DNA from: Sandaracinobacteroides sayramensis
GTDB taxonomy: Bacteria; Pseudomonadota; Alphaproteobacteria; Sphingomonadales; Sphingomonadaceae
NCBI RefSeq assembly: GCF_022014495.1
Contig: NZ_JAKLSQ010000001.1
Span: 1-64,000 of the forward strand
Direction of reading: 5' to 3'
Length of the DNA stretch: 64,000 nucleotides
Part shown: positions 55,286 to 64,000 of the stretch, in pieces
How positions within the stretch are numbered: the stretch's first letter is position 1
Layout of the letters: each line of letters starts with the position of its first letter
Program-made: the position numbers and the translations under genes
Notes under the pieces: model-generated
Told to the model about the DNA's origin: nothing
What the model saw: only the letters and a program-made list of their open reading frames with translations
Database searches by the model: none

Positions 55286-56207
55286 GGCTGTATCTGACCC
55301 GCTCATCGTCACGCTGATTTCCCCTGCCGGCTTGTCGCAGGCGCATGTCGCCACTGCAAGCGAGGCGCTCAACGCCCTCGGCGGAATCGTCAGCGCCGAA
55401 GTCGCCTTCGACCCGCCGCACGCCACCGACCTGATCGTGCGCGGCGCGGCGGCGGCGGAAGCGCGCGGCGTGCTGGAAGCGATGCTGCCGGACGTGGATG
55501 TGGTGGTGCAGCCCGGCACCGGGCCTCGGCGCAAGCGGCTGCTGCTGGCGGACATGGATTCGACGATGATCCGGCAGGAGTGCATCGACGAACTGGCGGA
55601 TTTCGCCGGGCTGAAGGCGGAAATCGCCGCCATCACCGAGCGGGCGATGCAGGGCGAGCTGGATTTCGCCCAAGCCCTGGAGGCACGGGTGGCGGCGCTC
55701 GCCGGGCTGGACGCCGATGCCATCCGGCTCTGTCTGGAAGAGCGGATCGAGCTGATGCCCGGCGCGCGGACGCTGATCGCCACGATGAAGGCGCTGGGCG
55801 CGCGCACGGTTCTGGTGTCGGGCGGTTTCACCGCCTTCACCGGGCCGATCGCCGGCTGGATCGGCTTCGACCGCAACGAAGCCAATCTGCTGCATGTGGA
55901 GGCAGGCAGGCTGAGCGGCACCGTCGGCAAGCCTATCGTCGATTCCGCCGTGAAGCGGGCGACGCTGCTCGCCGAGCGCGATACATTGGGGCTGAGCGCG
56001 ACCGAGACGCTGGCGGTGGGCGACGGCGCCAACGATATCCCGATGCTGGAAGCCGCCGGGCTCGGGATCGCCTATCACGCCAAGCCGAAGGCGGCGGCCG
56101 CCGCCGACGCCGCCGTGCGGGTGGGCGATCTGACGACGCTGCTATGGGCGCAGGGCCTGCCGCGCGCCGACTGGGTGGACGCTCAGGACGGAATCGGAGC
56201 GGCCTGA
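55284..56207 (+). CDS. serB: Phosphoserine phosphatase
   Basis: 307-residue HAD phosphatase, the last step of serine synthesis. An N-terminal ACT-like region (about 1-80, LIVTLISPAGLSQAHVATAS) precedes the HAD core: nucleophile DMDSTMIRQECIDELAD, VLVSGGFTAFTGPIA, KRATLLAERDTLGLS and metal-binding AVGDGANDIPMLEAAG. ATG 55284 gives MAVSDPLIVT. Its 3' end overlaps the convergent FAD oxidoreductase gene by 25 bp. Confidence 0.96.
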   Translation: MAVSDPLIVTLISPAGLSQAHVATASEALNALGGIVSAEVAFDPPHATDLIVRGAAAAEARGVLEAMLPDVDVVVQPGTGPRRKRLLLADMDSTMIRQECIDELADFAGLKAEIAAITERAMQGELDFAQALEARVAALAGLDADAIRLCLEERIELMPGARTLIATMKALGARTVLVSGGFTAFTGPIAGWIGFDRNEANLLHVEAGRLSGTVGKPIVDSAVKRATLLAERDTLGLSATETLAVGDGANDIPMLEAAGLGIAYHAKPKAAAAADAAVRVGDLTTLLWAQGLPRADWVDAQDGIGAA

Positions 56208-57235
56208 AAACCATCGGCCAGATCGGTCGTGCGGACAGCAACGATACGTCCAGCCGATCGCGCGGCAAGCTCCATGAGATCCCGGTCGCCGATCGTCTGC
56301 AACGGATAGGCCGCGCAATCCCATTCTGCGATCCGGGCATCCGCGGGCAGCAATTGCAGCTTTCGAAGCTGCGTGATGATTTCGGCGACACCCGGGGCTG
56401 AAAGGGCGCCTGCATTCGTATCGCGCAACTGCGCCGCCAGCAGAAACTGGCCATCGGGCAAAAGCGGAAGCGCGAAGGCGGTTATGTCTCGCACCCGTTT
56501 CAGAAGCCGGTCCCCGAGAATCTCCACATAGGAATAGCCCGGCGGGCAATCGCCGCTCCAGCGCAACAGGATCGTCAGAGTTCCGGAACTCTCCATCGGG
56601 ATAGTCTGCGCCATTCCGTCGATATGGATGGGAGCATGGGCGCGCGAGCCGATCAGAATCCGCTCGGCCTCGAAGCTCTGGGCGGCAGTGGCGCAGACCA
56701 CCCCGCCACCCCTTTCGACATGGATCGCTTCTATGGCGATGCGCAGGCGGATTTCCGCCCCCGCCGCCTCCAGCAGCTGCACGAGACGGCTGTTGATTTC
56801 CCGGCAACCCTGCCGGGGGTAATGAAAGGGTGTGGCTGAGTGCCGCGCGCTCAGAAGGGCGCTGCGGCTGATGCGGCGAAAGGAATCCAGGCGGCCGCCA
56901 CGCGCAGCCTTCAGGGCGACGAGCGTATGAAACAGCGCGCGCGAGCCCCGCATGCCGGACCGTCGCCCCCGCCAGAGCGAGAAGCAGCGATCGTCCCGCT
57001 CCAGCGCCACGCCGAGCCCTTGCAGGCTGGCATGGAACTCCGGGCGATTCTCCAGCAGATGCACCCCGCATTCCACCTGCGAGAGGCCGAGCATGGCGGG
57101 GGTCGACCAGGATCCGCCGACGACGTCCGCCCGGTCCAGGACGGTCACGCGCCAGCCGGCGCGCGCATGGGCAAGCGCATGCATCATCATCAGCGGGCTG
57201 GTGCCCACGGCGAGCATCGTGGCCGGTCGCGTCAT
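56183..57235 (-). CDS. FAD-dependent oxidoreductase-like protein in a sugar operon
   Basis: 350 residues. N-terminal dinucleotide-binding fold: MLAVGTSPLMMMHALAHARA then WRVTVLDRADVVGGSWST; the GGSW pattern fits amine-oxidase and UDP-galactopyranose-mutase-like flavoproteins. The phosphate loop reads GTSPLM rather than the usual GxGxxG, a divergence. A later part (EIRLRIAIEAIHVERGGGVV) gives the second FAD-fold half. Third gene of a minus-strand operon, coupled by ATGA to the DegT aminotransferase. The reaction is unknown; oxidation or ring contraction of a sugar is only a guess. Confidence 0.75.
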   Translation of the reverse strand: MTRPATMLAVGTSPLMMMHALAHARAGWRVTVLDRADVVGGSWSTPAMLGLSQVECGVHLLENRPEFHASLQGLGVALERDDRCFSLWRGRRSGMRGSRALFHTLVALKAARGGRLDSFRRISRSALLSARHSATPFHYPRQGCREINSRLVQLLEAAGAEIRLRIAIEAIHVERGGGVVCATAAQSFEAERILIGSRAHAPIHIDGMAQTIPMESSGTLTILLRWSGDCPPGYSYVEILGDRLLKRVRDITAFALPLLPDGQFLLAAQLRDTNAGALSAPGVAEIITQLRKLQLLPADARIAEWDCAAYPLQTIGDRDLMELAARSAGRIVAVRTTDLADGFQAAPIPS

Positions 57236-58335
57236 GCGTAGTGGCGGGCGATGCCGTCTAGGACCCTGTCCACATCGTCCAGTGAAAGATGGCTGTGAAT
57301 CGGCAGCGACAGGGTGCGATCCGCATAGGCCAGGGCGTTTGGAAATTCACCGTCGGGCTGACTTTGCTGAAAGATCGATTCCCGGTGCAGCGGACGCTCG
57401 TAATGGATGCGCGTGGGGATGCCCGCGCGGCCCAGTGCAAGCGCCAGCTCGTCGCGATCGTCCGCGAGCAGGACGAACTTGTGCCAGACATGGCGCACCC
57501 CCTCCTCCAAAGGCAGCGGCTGTGCGGGAAGGCCTGCCAGCCCGGCTCGATAGCGGTCCGCCAGGGCCGCGCGCCGCGCTGTCCATTCCGTGTGCCGGTC
57601 AAGCTTCAGGTTGAGAATGGCGGCGGCCAGACTGGGCAATTGGGAATTGTAGCCCAACTCCCGGAACAGCGGCCCTTCCTTTCCATGCAGCCTCAGCCGC
57701 CGCACCCGTGCCGCTGTCGCGGCATCGTCGGTTACCAGCGCGCCGCCGCTTCCGGGCGCGCCGATCACCTTGGTCGGGTCGAAGCTGGTGGCGCCCGCCT
57801 CGCCCATGGAGCCGGCTTCGCGCCCCAGCCGCGAAGCCCCGAGCGACTGCGCGAAATCCTCCACGATCTTCAGCCCGAACTTGCGGGCGAACGCCTCGGC
57901 GCCCTCGATATCCCCGACGTTTCCGAAAAGATGCACATAGACCATTGCCCGCGTCGACGGACCCACCTTCACTTCCGCCACGGCAAGGTCCAGCATGAGG
58001 CTGGCGTTCACATCCACGAAGACCGGCCGGGCGCCGGTGCGCAGAATGGCTGTCGCCGAGGCCAGGAAGCTGATGTCCGGCACTAGCACCTCGTCTCCCC
58101 TGCCGATGCCGAGGGCGACCAGCGCGAAGAACAGCGCATCGGTGCCCGAGCCGACCGCAACGGCGTAGCGGCGACCGCAGGTCGCGGCGATCCGCTCCTC
58201 CAATTCCTGCACATGCGCGCCCTGAAGCACCTGCCCGGAGACCAGAACCTCCTCTACACGGACGTGAATCTGTGGTGCAAGCTCGCGGTAATCGCCGGCA
58301 CAGCCGAAAAAATCGAGGGGTGCCGCAACGCTCAA
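57232..58335 (-). CDS. DegT/DnrJ/EryC1/StrS family aminotransferase
   Basis: 367-residue PLP aminotransferase that moves an amino group onto a keto-sugar nucleotide. Seen: LVSGQVLQGAHVQELEERIA, RRYAVAVGSGTDALFFALVA, GDEVLVPDISFLASATAILR, VHLFGNVGDIEGAEAFARKF, LKIVEDFAQSLGAS and the PLP Lys in TSFDPTKVIGAPGSGGALVT, then GYNSQLPSLAAAILNLKL. The start is TTG 58335, overlapping the epimerase stop as TTGA. It sits in the centre of the three-gene operon. Confidence 0.93.
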   Translation of the reverse strand: MSVAAPLDFFGCAGDYRELAPQIHVRVEEVLVSGQVLQGAHVQELEERIAATCGRRYAVAVGSGTDALFFALVALGIGRGDEVLVPDISFLASATAILRTGARPVFVDVNASLMLDLAVAEVKVGPSTRAMVYVHLFGNVGDIEGAEAFARKFGLKIVEDFAQSLGASRLGREAGSMGEAGATSFDPTKVIGAPGSGGALVTDDAATAARVRRLRLHGKEGPLFRELGYNSQLPSLAAAILNLKLDRHTEWTARRAALADRYRAGLAGLPAQPLPLEEGVRHVWHKFVLLADDRDELALALGRAGIPTRIHYERPLHRESIFQQSQPDGEFPNALAYADRTLSLPIHSHLSLDDVDRVLDGIARHYA

Positions 58336-59339
58336 GCCACCTCTCCCGCCAGCCGCGATCTGGAAGGTCCGGCATTCCCAGACGCCAGATGGCTCAGATA
58401 GGCTGCGATCCCGTCCTCCAGCCGGACATTCGGGCTATAGCCGAGCAGCCGCCGGGCCTTGTCGATATTCAGGGCCCCGCGCGAGGGCCGGCGCACGTCC
58501 CGGTCCTGCAGCAGTTCGTAGCGGAGCCGGGGAAAATGCGCCTGCAGGATGCCCGCCAGATCCAGCAGGCTTCGCGCCTCGCCACAACTGATGTTGAATA
58601 TCCGCCCCCGCGCGGCCGGCTCCATCGCCACCCGAATCAGGCCGTCGACGACATCCTCGACATGGGTAAAATCGATGCGCATGTCGGCACCGGCGCGGAG
58701 CGACAATTGCTCCCCTGCTTCAGCCTGCGCGCAAAAAAGAGGAATGACGCGCCGGTAGAAATCCCCCGCTCCATAGACCGCCATCGGGCGCACGATCGAC
58801 CAGTCCGTCGACGTGTCGGAGAGGATCGAAACCACCAGATCCTCGCTTTCCAGCTTCAGCCTCCCATAGGCGTTGACGGGAGCGACGGGCGCGTCTTCCG
58901 CCGCAAGCCCGTCCTCGAAATCGCCGTAAACCATGCTCGAGGAAAGATGCACGAACCGGCGAACGCCACCCGACAGACGCACCGCTTCGACCAGCGCGCG
59001 GGTGGTTTCCAGGATATCGGTCCGGCACCCGACAGGATCCCTTTCCGCCGAGGACAATATGGGATTGGCGGCCAGATGCACGATGCAATCCGGCTGCAAC
59101 CGTTCCAGAACCCTCAGCAGCCGCTCGCGATTGGCGATATCCTCGTGCAGCAATTCCGACGATGCGATAAGGGCATGGCGGCAATGCCGATCCACCGCGC
59201 GCGTCTCCGCCGCAGGCGGATGCGCATAGCAGCGCATGGCGTCGAGGATCGAGACCTTCTTCCCCATCAGCGACAAGCGGTTGGCGAGATGGGAGCCGAT
59301 GAAACCGGCTCCTCCCGTGAGGAGATATCGCGCCAACAC
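58332..59339 (-). CDS. NAD-dependent epimerase/dehydratase
   Basis: 335-residue extended SDR. YLLTGGAGFIGSHLANRLS binds NAD, then VHLAANPILSSAERDPVGC, HLSSSMVYGDFEDG with the catalytic Ser/Thr, and YxxxK as YGRLK. The DFTHVEDVVDGLIRVAMEPA part is typical of nucleotide-sugar epimerases. The start is GTG 59339. First gene of the operon with the DegT aminotransferase and FAD protein, suggesting a modified amino sugar for lipopolysaccharide or capsule. Confidence 0.9.
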   Translation of the reverse strand: MLARYLLTGGAGFIGSHLANRLSLMGKKVSILDAMRCYAHPPAAETRAVDRHCRHALIASSELLHEDIANRERLLRVLERLQPDCIVHLAANPILSSAERDPVGCRTDILETTRALVEAVRLSGGVRRFVHLSSSMVYGDFEDGLAAEDAPVAPVNAYGRLKLESEDLVVSILSDTSTDWSIVRPMAVYGAGDFYRRVIPLFCAQAEAGEQLSLRAGADMRIDFTHVEDVVDGLIRVAMEPAARGRIFNISCGEARSLLDLAGILQAHFPRLRYELLQDRDVRRPSRGALNIDKARRLLGYSPNVRLEDGIAAYLSHLASGNAGPSRSRLAGEVA

Positions 59340-59445
59340 AAGCCCCCTGCCGCTTGAATGCCCGAACTCATTCTAGTCGGGAAAGGCCAGACAGCAAGAT
59401 ATTTTGTCGATTCTCTTTATAGAAGATTCGCTATATTTTGTTTTT

Positions 59446-60939
59446 CTATGCCTGATTCAACGCCTTCTTCAAAAGATCGTTAACCACCGCCGGATTGGCC
59501 TTGCCGCCGCTGGCCTTCATCACCTGCCCCACGAAGAAGCCGAACAGCTTGTCCTTGCCCGAGCGATATTCGGCCAGCTTGTCGGCGTTCGCCGCCATCA
59601 CCTGCGCGATGGCCGTTTCCAGCGCGCCGGTGTCGCTCACCTGCTTCAGCCCGCGCGCCTCGGCGATGGCGCCGGGGTCTTCGCGGGTTTCCAGCATGAT
59701 CTCGAACAGCTGCTTCGCCAGCGGGCCGGAAAGCGTGCCGTCGGCCAGCAGCGCCAGCAGCTCGCCGCCCTGCGCCGGGCTGACGGGGCTGTCCGCCACT
59801 TCCACGCCCAGCTTGTTGAGCGCGCCGAAAAGCTCGCCCGTCATCCAGTTGGCGGCCCGTTCCGCGACATCGCGCGGCGGCTTTCCCTGCCGTTTCGCCG
59901 TGTCGGCCAGCAATGCCTCGAACCAGTCCGCGCTGTCCTGATCGGCCGTCAGCACGCCGGCCAGATAGGGCGTCAGGCCAAGCTCCGCCTCGTAACGCGC
60001 GCGCCGTGCGCCGGGCAGTTCCGGCAGGCTCCGGCGGCATTCCTCGACGAATTCCGCCGTCAGTTCCAGCGGCAGCAGGTCCGGCTCGGGGAAATAGCGA
60101 TAGTCGTGCGCGTCTTCCTTGGAACGCAGCGAGCGGGTTTCGCCGCGATCCGGGTCGAACAGGCGGGTTTCCTGATGGATGGAGCCGCCATCCTCCAATA
60201 TCTCCACCTGCCGCCGCGCTTCATAGGCAATCGCCTGCTGGATGAAGCGGATGGAGTTCACATTCTTGATCTCGCAGCGGGTGCCGAACGGCTCCCCGGC
60301 CTTGCGGACCGAGACGTTCACATCGGCCCGCATCGAGCCTTCCTGCATATTCCCGTCGCAGCTGCCGATGGCGCGGACGATCTGCCTAAGCGCCGTCACA
60401 TAGGCCCCGGCTTCCGCCGGCGAGCGCATGTCGGGCTTGGAGACGATCTCCATCAGCGCCACGCCCGAGCGGTTGAGATCGACATAGGAGGCGCTCGGCG
60501 ACAGGTCGTGGATCGACTTGCCGGCATCCTGCTCCAGATGGATGCGCTCGATGCCGACAGTGCGCGGGCCGCCCTCTTCCGTCTCGATCTCCAGCTTGCC
60601 TTCGCCGACGATGGGGTGCTGGAATTGCGAGATCTGATAGCCCTGCGGCAGATCGGCGTAGAAGTAGTTCTTCCGGTCGAAGCGCGACCAGAGGTTGATC
60701 TTCGCCCCCAGCGCCAGCCCGGTGCGGACCGCCTGGCGCACGCATTCGCCGTTCAGCACCGGCAGCATGCCGGGCATGGCGGCGTCGACCAGGCTCACCT
60801 GGCTGTTCGGCTCCCCGCCGAAGGTGGTGGAGGCGCCGGAAAACAGCTTGGACTTGGAGATCACCTGGGCATGGACTTCCAGCCCGAGAACGACTTCCCA
60901 CGGGCCGGTCCGGCCCTCGATCGTATAGGTTTCAGCCAT
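59446..60939 (-). CDS. gatB: Aspartyl/glutamyl-tRNA amidotransferase subunit B
   Basis: 497-residue kinase/tRNA-binding subunit of GatCAB, which converts Glu-tRNA-Gln and Asp-tRNA-Asn. Seen: [49 protein letters not shown]-like [55 protein letters not shown] and a YqeY-like tail (about 350-497). ATG 60939 gives [12 protein letters not shown]. gatC and gatA are not adjacent, as far as visible. Confidence 0.96.
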   Translation of the reverse strand: MAETYTIEGRTGPWEVVLGLEVHAQVISKSKLFSGASTTFGGEPNSQVSLVDAAMPGMLPVLNGECVRQAVRTGLALGAKINLWSRFDRKNYFYADLPQGYQISQFQHPIVGEGKLEIETEEGGPRTVGIERIHLEQDAGKSIHDLSPSASYVDLNRSGVALMEIVSKPDMRSPAEAGAYVTALRQIVRAIGSCDGNMQEGSMRADVNVSVRKAGEPFGTRCEIKNVNSIRFIQQAIAYEARRQVEILEDGGSIHQETRLFDPDRGETRSLRSKEDAHDYRYFPEPDLLPLELTAEFVEECRRSLPELPGARRARYEAELGLTPYLAGVLTADQDSADWFEALLADTAKRQGKPPRDVAERAANWMTGELFGALNKLGVEVADSPVSPAQGGELLALLADGTLSGPLAKQLFEIMLETREDPGAIAEARGLKQVSDTGALETAIAQVMAANADKLAEYRSGKDKLFGFFVGQVMKASGGKANPAVVNDLLKKALNQA

Positions 60940-61002
60940 GCCCGCCCAATGCTGCACCGCGCGGCGAATGGCAAGCCGAAGCCCCCTGCCCCAAGGCCGG
61001 AA

Positions 61003-64000
61003 TCAGCCCCGGCTGGCGGGAAAGGCGCTGTCCTCCTCGTCGGCGATGTAGCGGCGCATGCGCCCCATCGCCTGCGCCGCCAGCCAGCTGTAAAGTCGCC
61101 AGAGGGCGATGCCCGCCAGGATCGCCACCAGCACATGGATCGCCGGCTCGGCGATTCCCGCCCGCTTCAGCAGGACCTGGAACTGAAAATGGGTGAGGTA
61201 GATGAACAGCGAGGCCCCGGAAATCGGCAACAGCAGGCTGGAGAGGAAACGCGGCAGCGGCACCCGCCGGACGAACAGCAGCAGCAGCCCGAAGGCCAAG
61301 GTGTAAAGGCCGCCCCAGCCGGGGAAGAAGCGGAGCTGGGCTATCGCATAGAGGAGGACGATCGGCGCCAGCAGCCGCTTGCGCGAGCCATCGTCGCTGA
61401 GCGCGATCAGCACGCCCAGCATCACCGTCGGGAAATGCGTGGTCGGCAGATAGGACCAGATGGACAGCAGCGGCGCGCCCTTGGCCAGGAAATCCGGCTG
61501 CAACAGCGCCGGCAAGCCGAAGCGCGCCACCACGCCGCCCAGGAAAAGCGCGAAGGCGAAGCGCCAGGGCCCGAGCGTCGGCGGGCCATAGCGAAGCGCC
61601 AGCCAGGTGGCGAGCAGCACCGCATAGAGTATCTGCACCATGCAATGCACATACCAGAGGTAGAATTCCCGGCCCTGCATGTCCGGGTTGCGGTAATCGA
61701 AGAAATTGCCGGTGAGGATCAGCACGGAGATATGCGGATCGCGCCCGCTCCAGCTTTTCCAGCCGTAGAGCAGGATACTGAAGAGCAGGACCGGGATCAT
61801 CAGGTTCACCATCATCCGCACCAGCGGCGCCACGCTGCGGCGATGGAAGGCGGTGGTCAGTTGCAGCCCGCCGAAGAGATAGCCGGTGACGAGGAAGAGC
61901 GCCGTCGTCGCTCCGGCGAAATACGGGATCAGCTTCAGATGCGCCGAGACGATCAGCAGGATCGCGACCGCCCGCGTCAACATCGAGGAATCGACCGGGC
62001 GCCACAGGCTTTTCCGGCTGCTGCCCTGCGCGCAAAGCTGGCGGATGCTCATCACCTGCCACCCATCCGGCACCGCCCCGAGCGCCTCCTCGGTCGCCAG
62101 ATAGAGGTTCACGAAGCTGAGCGAATCCCCGCCCAGCGAAACCAGGCTGTCGTCCGGGCCGATGTCCGCGCGTCCGAGCACCTTCTGCCAGGCCTCCACC
62201 AGCGATTGCTCGGCGGCGCTCGGCGGGCTCAGGCTGGGCCCCGGGCGGCTGGCGGCCTGCCGGGCGGCGAGCGCCCTCAGCCGCGACCGGTCGATCTTGC
62301 CGTTGGGAAGCAGCGGCATGGCATCGAGCGGAACGAACAGTTCCGGCACCATATAGGCCGGCAGCCGGCCGGAGAGGAAAGCCGCGAGATCGGAGGCGCG
62401 CGCACCATCCGCCAGATCGTCCACCGTGAAGGCGATCAGCCGGCGGTGGCTGTCGCCATCCGCCAGGACGAAGGCGCGGCTGACCGACGGATGCGCTTCC
62501 AGCGCCGAGGCCACCTCCGCCGGCTCGACGCGGAAGCCGCGGATCTTCACCTGATCATCGGTCCGCCCCGCCAGCTGGATCGCGCCGTCCGGGCGGTGGA
62601 AACCCCGGTCGCCGGTCCTGTAGCGCCCGTCCGAGGGGGTGATGGCGCCCTGTTCCAGCCGGCCCAGCGCCAGCAGCGCCGATCGCACTTCCAACTCGCC
62701 CGGCTCCCAGGCCGAGAGCGGCTGGCCGGCAGGGTCGACCACCCGCACCACATGGCCTTCGCTCGCCCAGCCCACGGGGATGGCGCGCACCGGCCCCAGC
62801 GGCGGCTGCTGGTCGACGGCGAAGCTGGCGACGGCCTGCGGCGTCTCGGTCGAGCCGTAGAAATTCACATGCGCAGCGCCTGGGGCGGCCGCGCGCATCC
62901 GTTCGACGAGGGCCGGGCGGAGCATGTCTCCCCCCCAGAAGAACAGGCGCAGGGAGCTCAGCGCCGCTTCCGGCGCGCCGGCCAGCATCACCTCGCCGAG
63001 CGGCGGAGTGAGATGCGCGACGCTCGGCTTCCGCTCGGCGACCCAGCGCGACAGGCGGCCGGGCGCGAGAATATCCTCCTGCGTCGGCACCAGCAGGGTG
63101 GCGCCGGCCGAAAGCGTCGTGAAAATGTCCCTCAGCAGCGGGTCGTGCGCCAGCCCGGACAACATGGTCACCCGGTCGCCGGGGCCGATGGCGAAGCGCC
63201 GTGCCTGCCAGCGGGCGAAATGGGCAAGCGGCCGGTGCGAAACCGCAACCCCCCTGGGCTCGCCGGTGGTGCCGGAGGTGAAGAGGAAATAGGCTGGCGC
63301 GTCGCTGTCCGGCCGGCCGGGGATCGGCGGTTCGCTCCGCTCGGGATCGGTTTCGACCAGCGCGACTTCGGCACGGGCCGCGAGCGCCCGGGCGCGCGCT
63401 GTCAGCCCGTCCTCCGCGCTGACGAGGATGGCGGCCGGCCGGGCCTCCGCCAGCATCTGCAGCAGCCGCTCGTCCGGATAGGCGCTGTCGAGCACCAGGA
63501 AAGCGTTGCCGCGCAGCGAAACGCCCAGCAGGTTCGCGACGAAAGCGGCGTTGCGGCGGGCCAATATGGCGACGCGAGCCTCCGCCGCGATTCCGGATTC
63601 CGCAAGTTCCGCCGCGGCTCCACCCGCCCGCCCGGCGAGCGCGCCATAGCTGAGCGAGGCCTCGGCGGAGAGCAGCGCCGGGGCGTCCGGGCTGGCCCGC
63701 GCCCGGGCGAGGAAATCGGCGGTGATCGGCTGCGCCGGCGCCTCCGCGCCGATCGGTTCCAGCGGCTCCGGCAGGGGCGCGAATTCGCCGAGGCCGATTT
63801 CCGCCATCGGCCGGTCGCGGCGGCTGACGAGCGCCTGCGCCAGCCATTCGAACTGGTCGATCAGGGTTTCGATCCGTGCGCGCGACAATTCCCGCGCCCG
63901 ATAGAAGACCACCAGCCGCCGCGTGGCGCCGGCCCGCAGGAAGCGGAAATTCAGCTGATAGTCGCTTTCGCGCAGATCATGGCTGGCGTCGGAAAGCGTC
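61003..64000 (-). CDS. NRPS (C-A-T) fused to an acyltransferase-3-like membrane domain (partial)
   Basis: The frame runs past the right edge; 998 residues are visible. The first visible ~70 (SDASHDLRESDYQLNFRF; VVFYRARELSRARI) are the end of a condensation domain. An adenylation domain covers about 92-570: LFTSGTTGEPRGVAVSH, NFYGSTETP, YRTGDRGFHRPDG, GRTDDQVKIRGFRVEPAEV and NGKIDRSRL. A carrier domain follows with its phosphopantetheine Ser in LGGDSLSF (about 621). From about 671 comes a multi-helix part (LTRAVAILLIVSAHL, ALFLVTGYLFGG) like acyltransferase 3. The module would activate an amino acid and hand it to a membrane acyltransferase, so the product may be an aminoacylated envelope molecule (inference). 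63 bp upstream of gatB. Confidence 0.9.
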   Translation of the reverse strand, partial: TLSDASHDLRESDYQLNFRFLRAGATRRLVVFYRARELSRARIETLIDQFEWLAQALVSRRDRPMAEIGLGEFAPLPEPLEPIGAEAPAQPITADFLARARASPDAPALLSAEASLSYGALAGRAGGAAAELAESGIAAEARVAILARRNAAFVANLLGVSLRGNAFLVLDSAYPDERLLQMLAEARPAAILVSAEDGLTARARALAARAEVALVETDPERSEPPIPGRPDSDAPAYFLFTSGTTGEPRGVAVSHRPLAHFARWQARRFAIGPGDRVTMLSGLAHDPLLRDIFTTLSAGATLLVPTQEDILAPGRLSRWVAERKPSVAHLTPPLGEVMLAGAPEAALSSLRLFFWGGDMLRPALVERMRAAAPGAAHVNFYGSTETPQAVASFAVDQQPPLGPVRAIPVGWASEGHVVRVVDPAGQPLSAWEPGELEVRSALLALGRLEQGAITPSDGRYRTGDRGFHRPDGAIQLAGRTDDQVKIRGFRVEPAEVASALEAHPSVSRAFVLADGDSHRRLIAFTVDDLADGARASDLAAFLSGRLPAYMVPELFVPLDAMPLLPNGKIDRSRLRALAARQAASRPGPSLSPPSAAEQSLVEAWQKVLGRADIGPDDSLVSLGGDSLSFVNLYLATEEALGAVPDGWQVMSIRQLCAQGSSRKSLWRPVDSSMLTRAVAILLIVSAHLKLIPYFAGATTALFLVTGYLFGGLQLTTAFHRRSVAPLVRMMVNLMIPVLLFSILLYGWKSWSGRDPHISVLILTGNFFDYRNPDMQGREFYLWYVHCMVQILYAVLLATWLALRYGPPTLGPWRFAFALFLGGVVARFGLPALLQPDFLAKGAPLLSIWSYLPTTHFPTVMLGVLIALSDDGSRKRLLAPIVLLYAIAQLRFFPGWGGLYTLAFGLLLLFVRRVPLPRFLSSLLLPISGASLFIYLTHFQFQVLLKRAGIAEPAIHVLVAILAGIALWRLYSWLAAQAMGRMRRYIADEEDSAFPASRG

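Noticed and set aside
55286-56032. Upstream extension of miaA
   Set aside because: Antisense to serB; the P-loop requires a start near 55285.
59340-59445. Possible tRNA or small RNA in the AT-rich gap before gatB's end
   Set aside because: No cloverleaf, CCA end or clear promoter and terminator pair could be made out.

Overview
The window is a GC-rich chromosomal segment of an alphaproteobacterium, most likely a sphingomonad (Sphingomonadales). Supporting signs are the PEP-CTERM tail of the type PEPATWAMLIIGFG, a UrcA-family protein, UbiK and SdhE homologues, the recG<>sdhE-mfd arrangement, and a dispersed palindromic repeat with a core of the type GTCATCCCGGGCTTGACCC. I cannot name the species. 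Nearly every long open frame on the opposite strand of a real gene is a GC-driven shadow and was left out. No tRNA, rRNA, CRISPR array, transposase or phage gene was seen.

Layout. 1-11.2 kb is housekeeping: xseA (cut by the left edge), purD, an APH-like kinase, a CNNM/CBS membrane protein with a small membrane partner, an OmpA-type lipoprotein, then pheT, pheS, rplT, rpmI and clpS on the minus strand. 11.4-20.6 kb holds an RND efflux pair, ubiK, a YbjN protein, a small exported protein, an N-formylglutamate amidohydrolase, mtgA, an SDR oxidoreductase and a four-helix membrane protein. 20.9-33.1 kb is the most striking part. It has a 2817-residue exported protein made of about nine DUF11 and about eleven SdrD-B-like modules. 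Coupled to it by ATGA is a 1211-residue predicted outer-membrane beta-barrel protein. Together they look like a surface-filament or adhesin system with its own outer-membrane partner.

33.2-48.7 kb contains tyrS, anmK, a urcA gene, an alpha/beta hydrolase, two tandem cysteine desulfurases with a [2Fe-2S] ferredoxin, amn, a Sel1-repeat protein, recG, sdhE and mfd. 48.7-56.2 kb contains an exported EF-hand protein, ilvC, ilvN and ilvB (branched-chain amino-acid synthesis), a PEP-CTERM choice-of-anchor-A protein, and miaA and serB, whose starts share one CATG. 56.2-59.3 kb is a minus-strand operon of an epimerase, a DegT aminotransferase and an FAD oxidoreductase that looks like amino-sugar or surface-glycan synthesis. 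gatB follows. The right edge is a partial NRPS (condensation, adenylation, carrier) fused to an acyltransferase-3-like membrane domain.

A repeat family links the window together. Seven copies are found, all between genes. The four long copies have matching terminal inverted repeats, and several of their ends supply the stop codons of the flanking genes, which suggests a MITE-like element.
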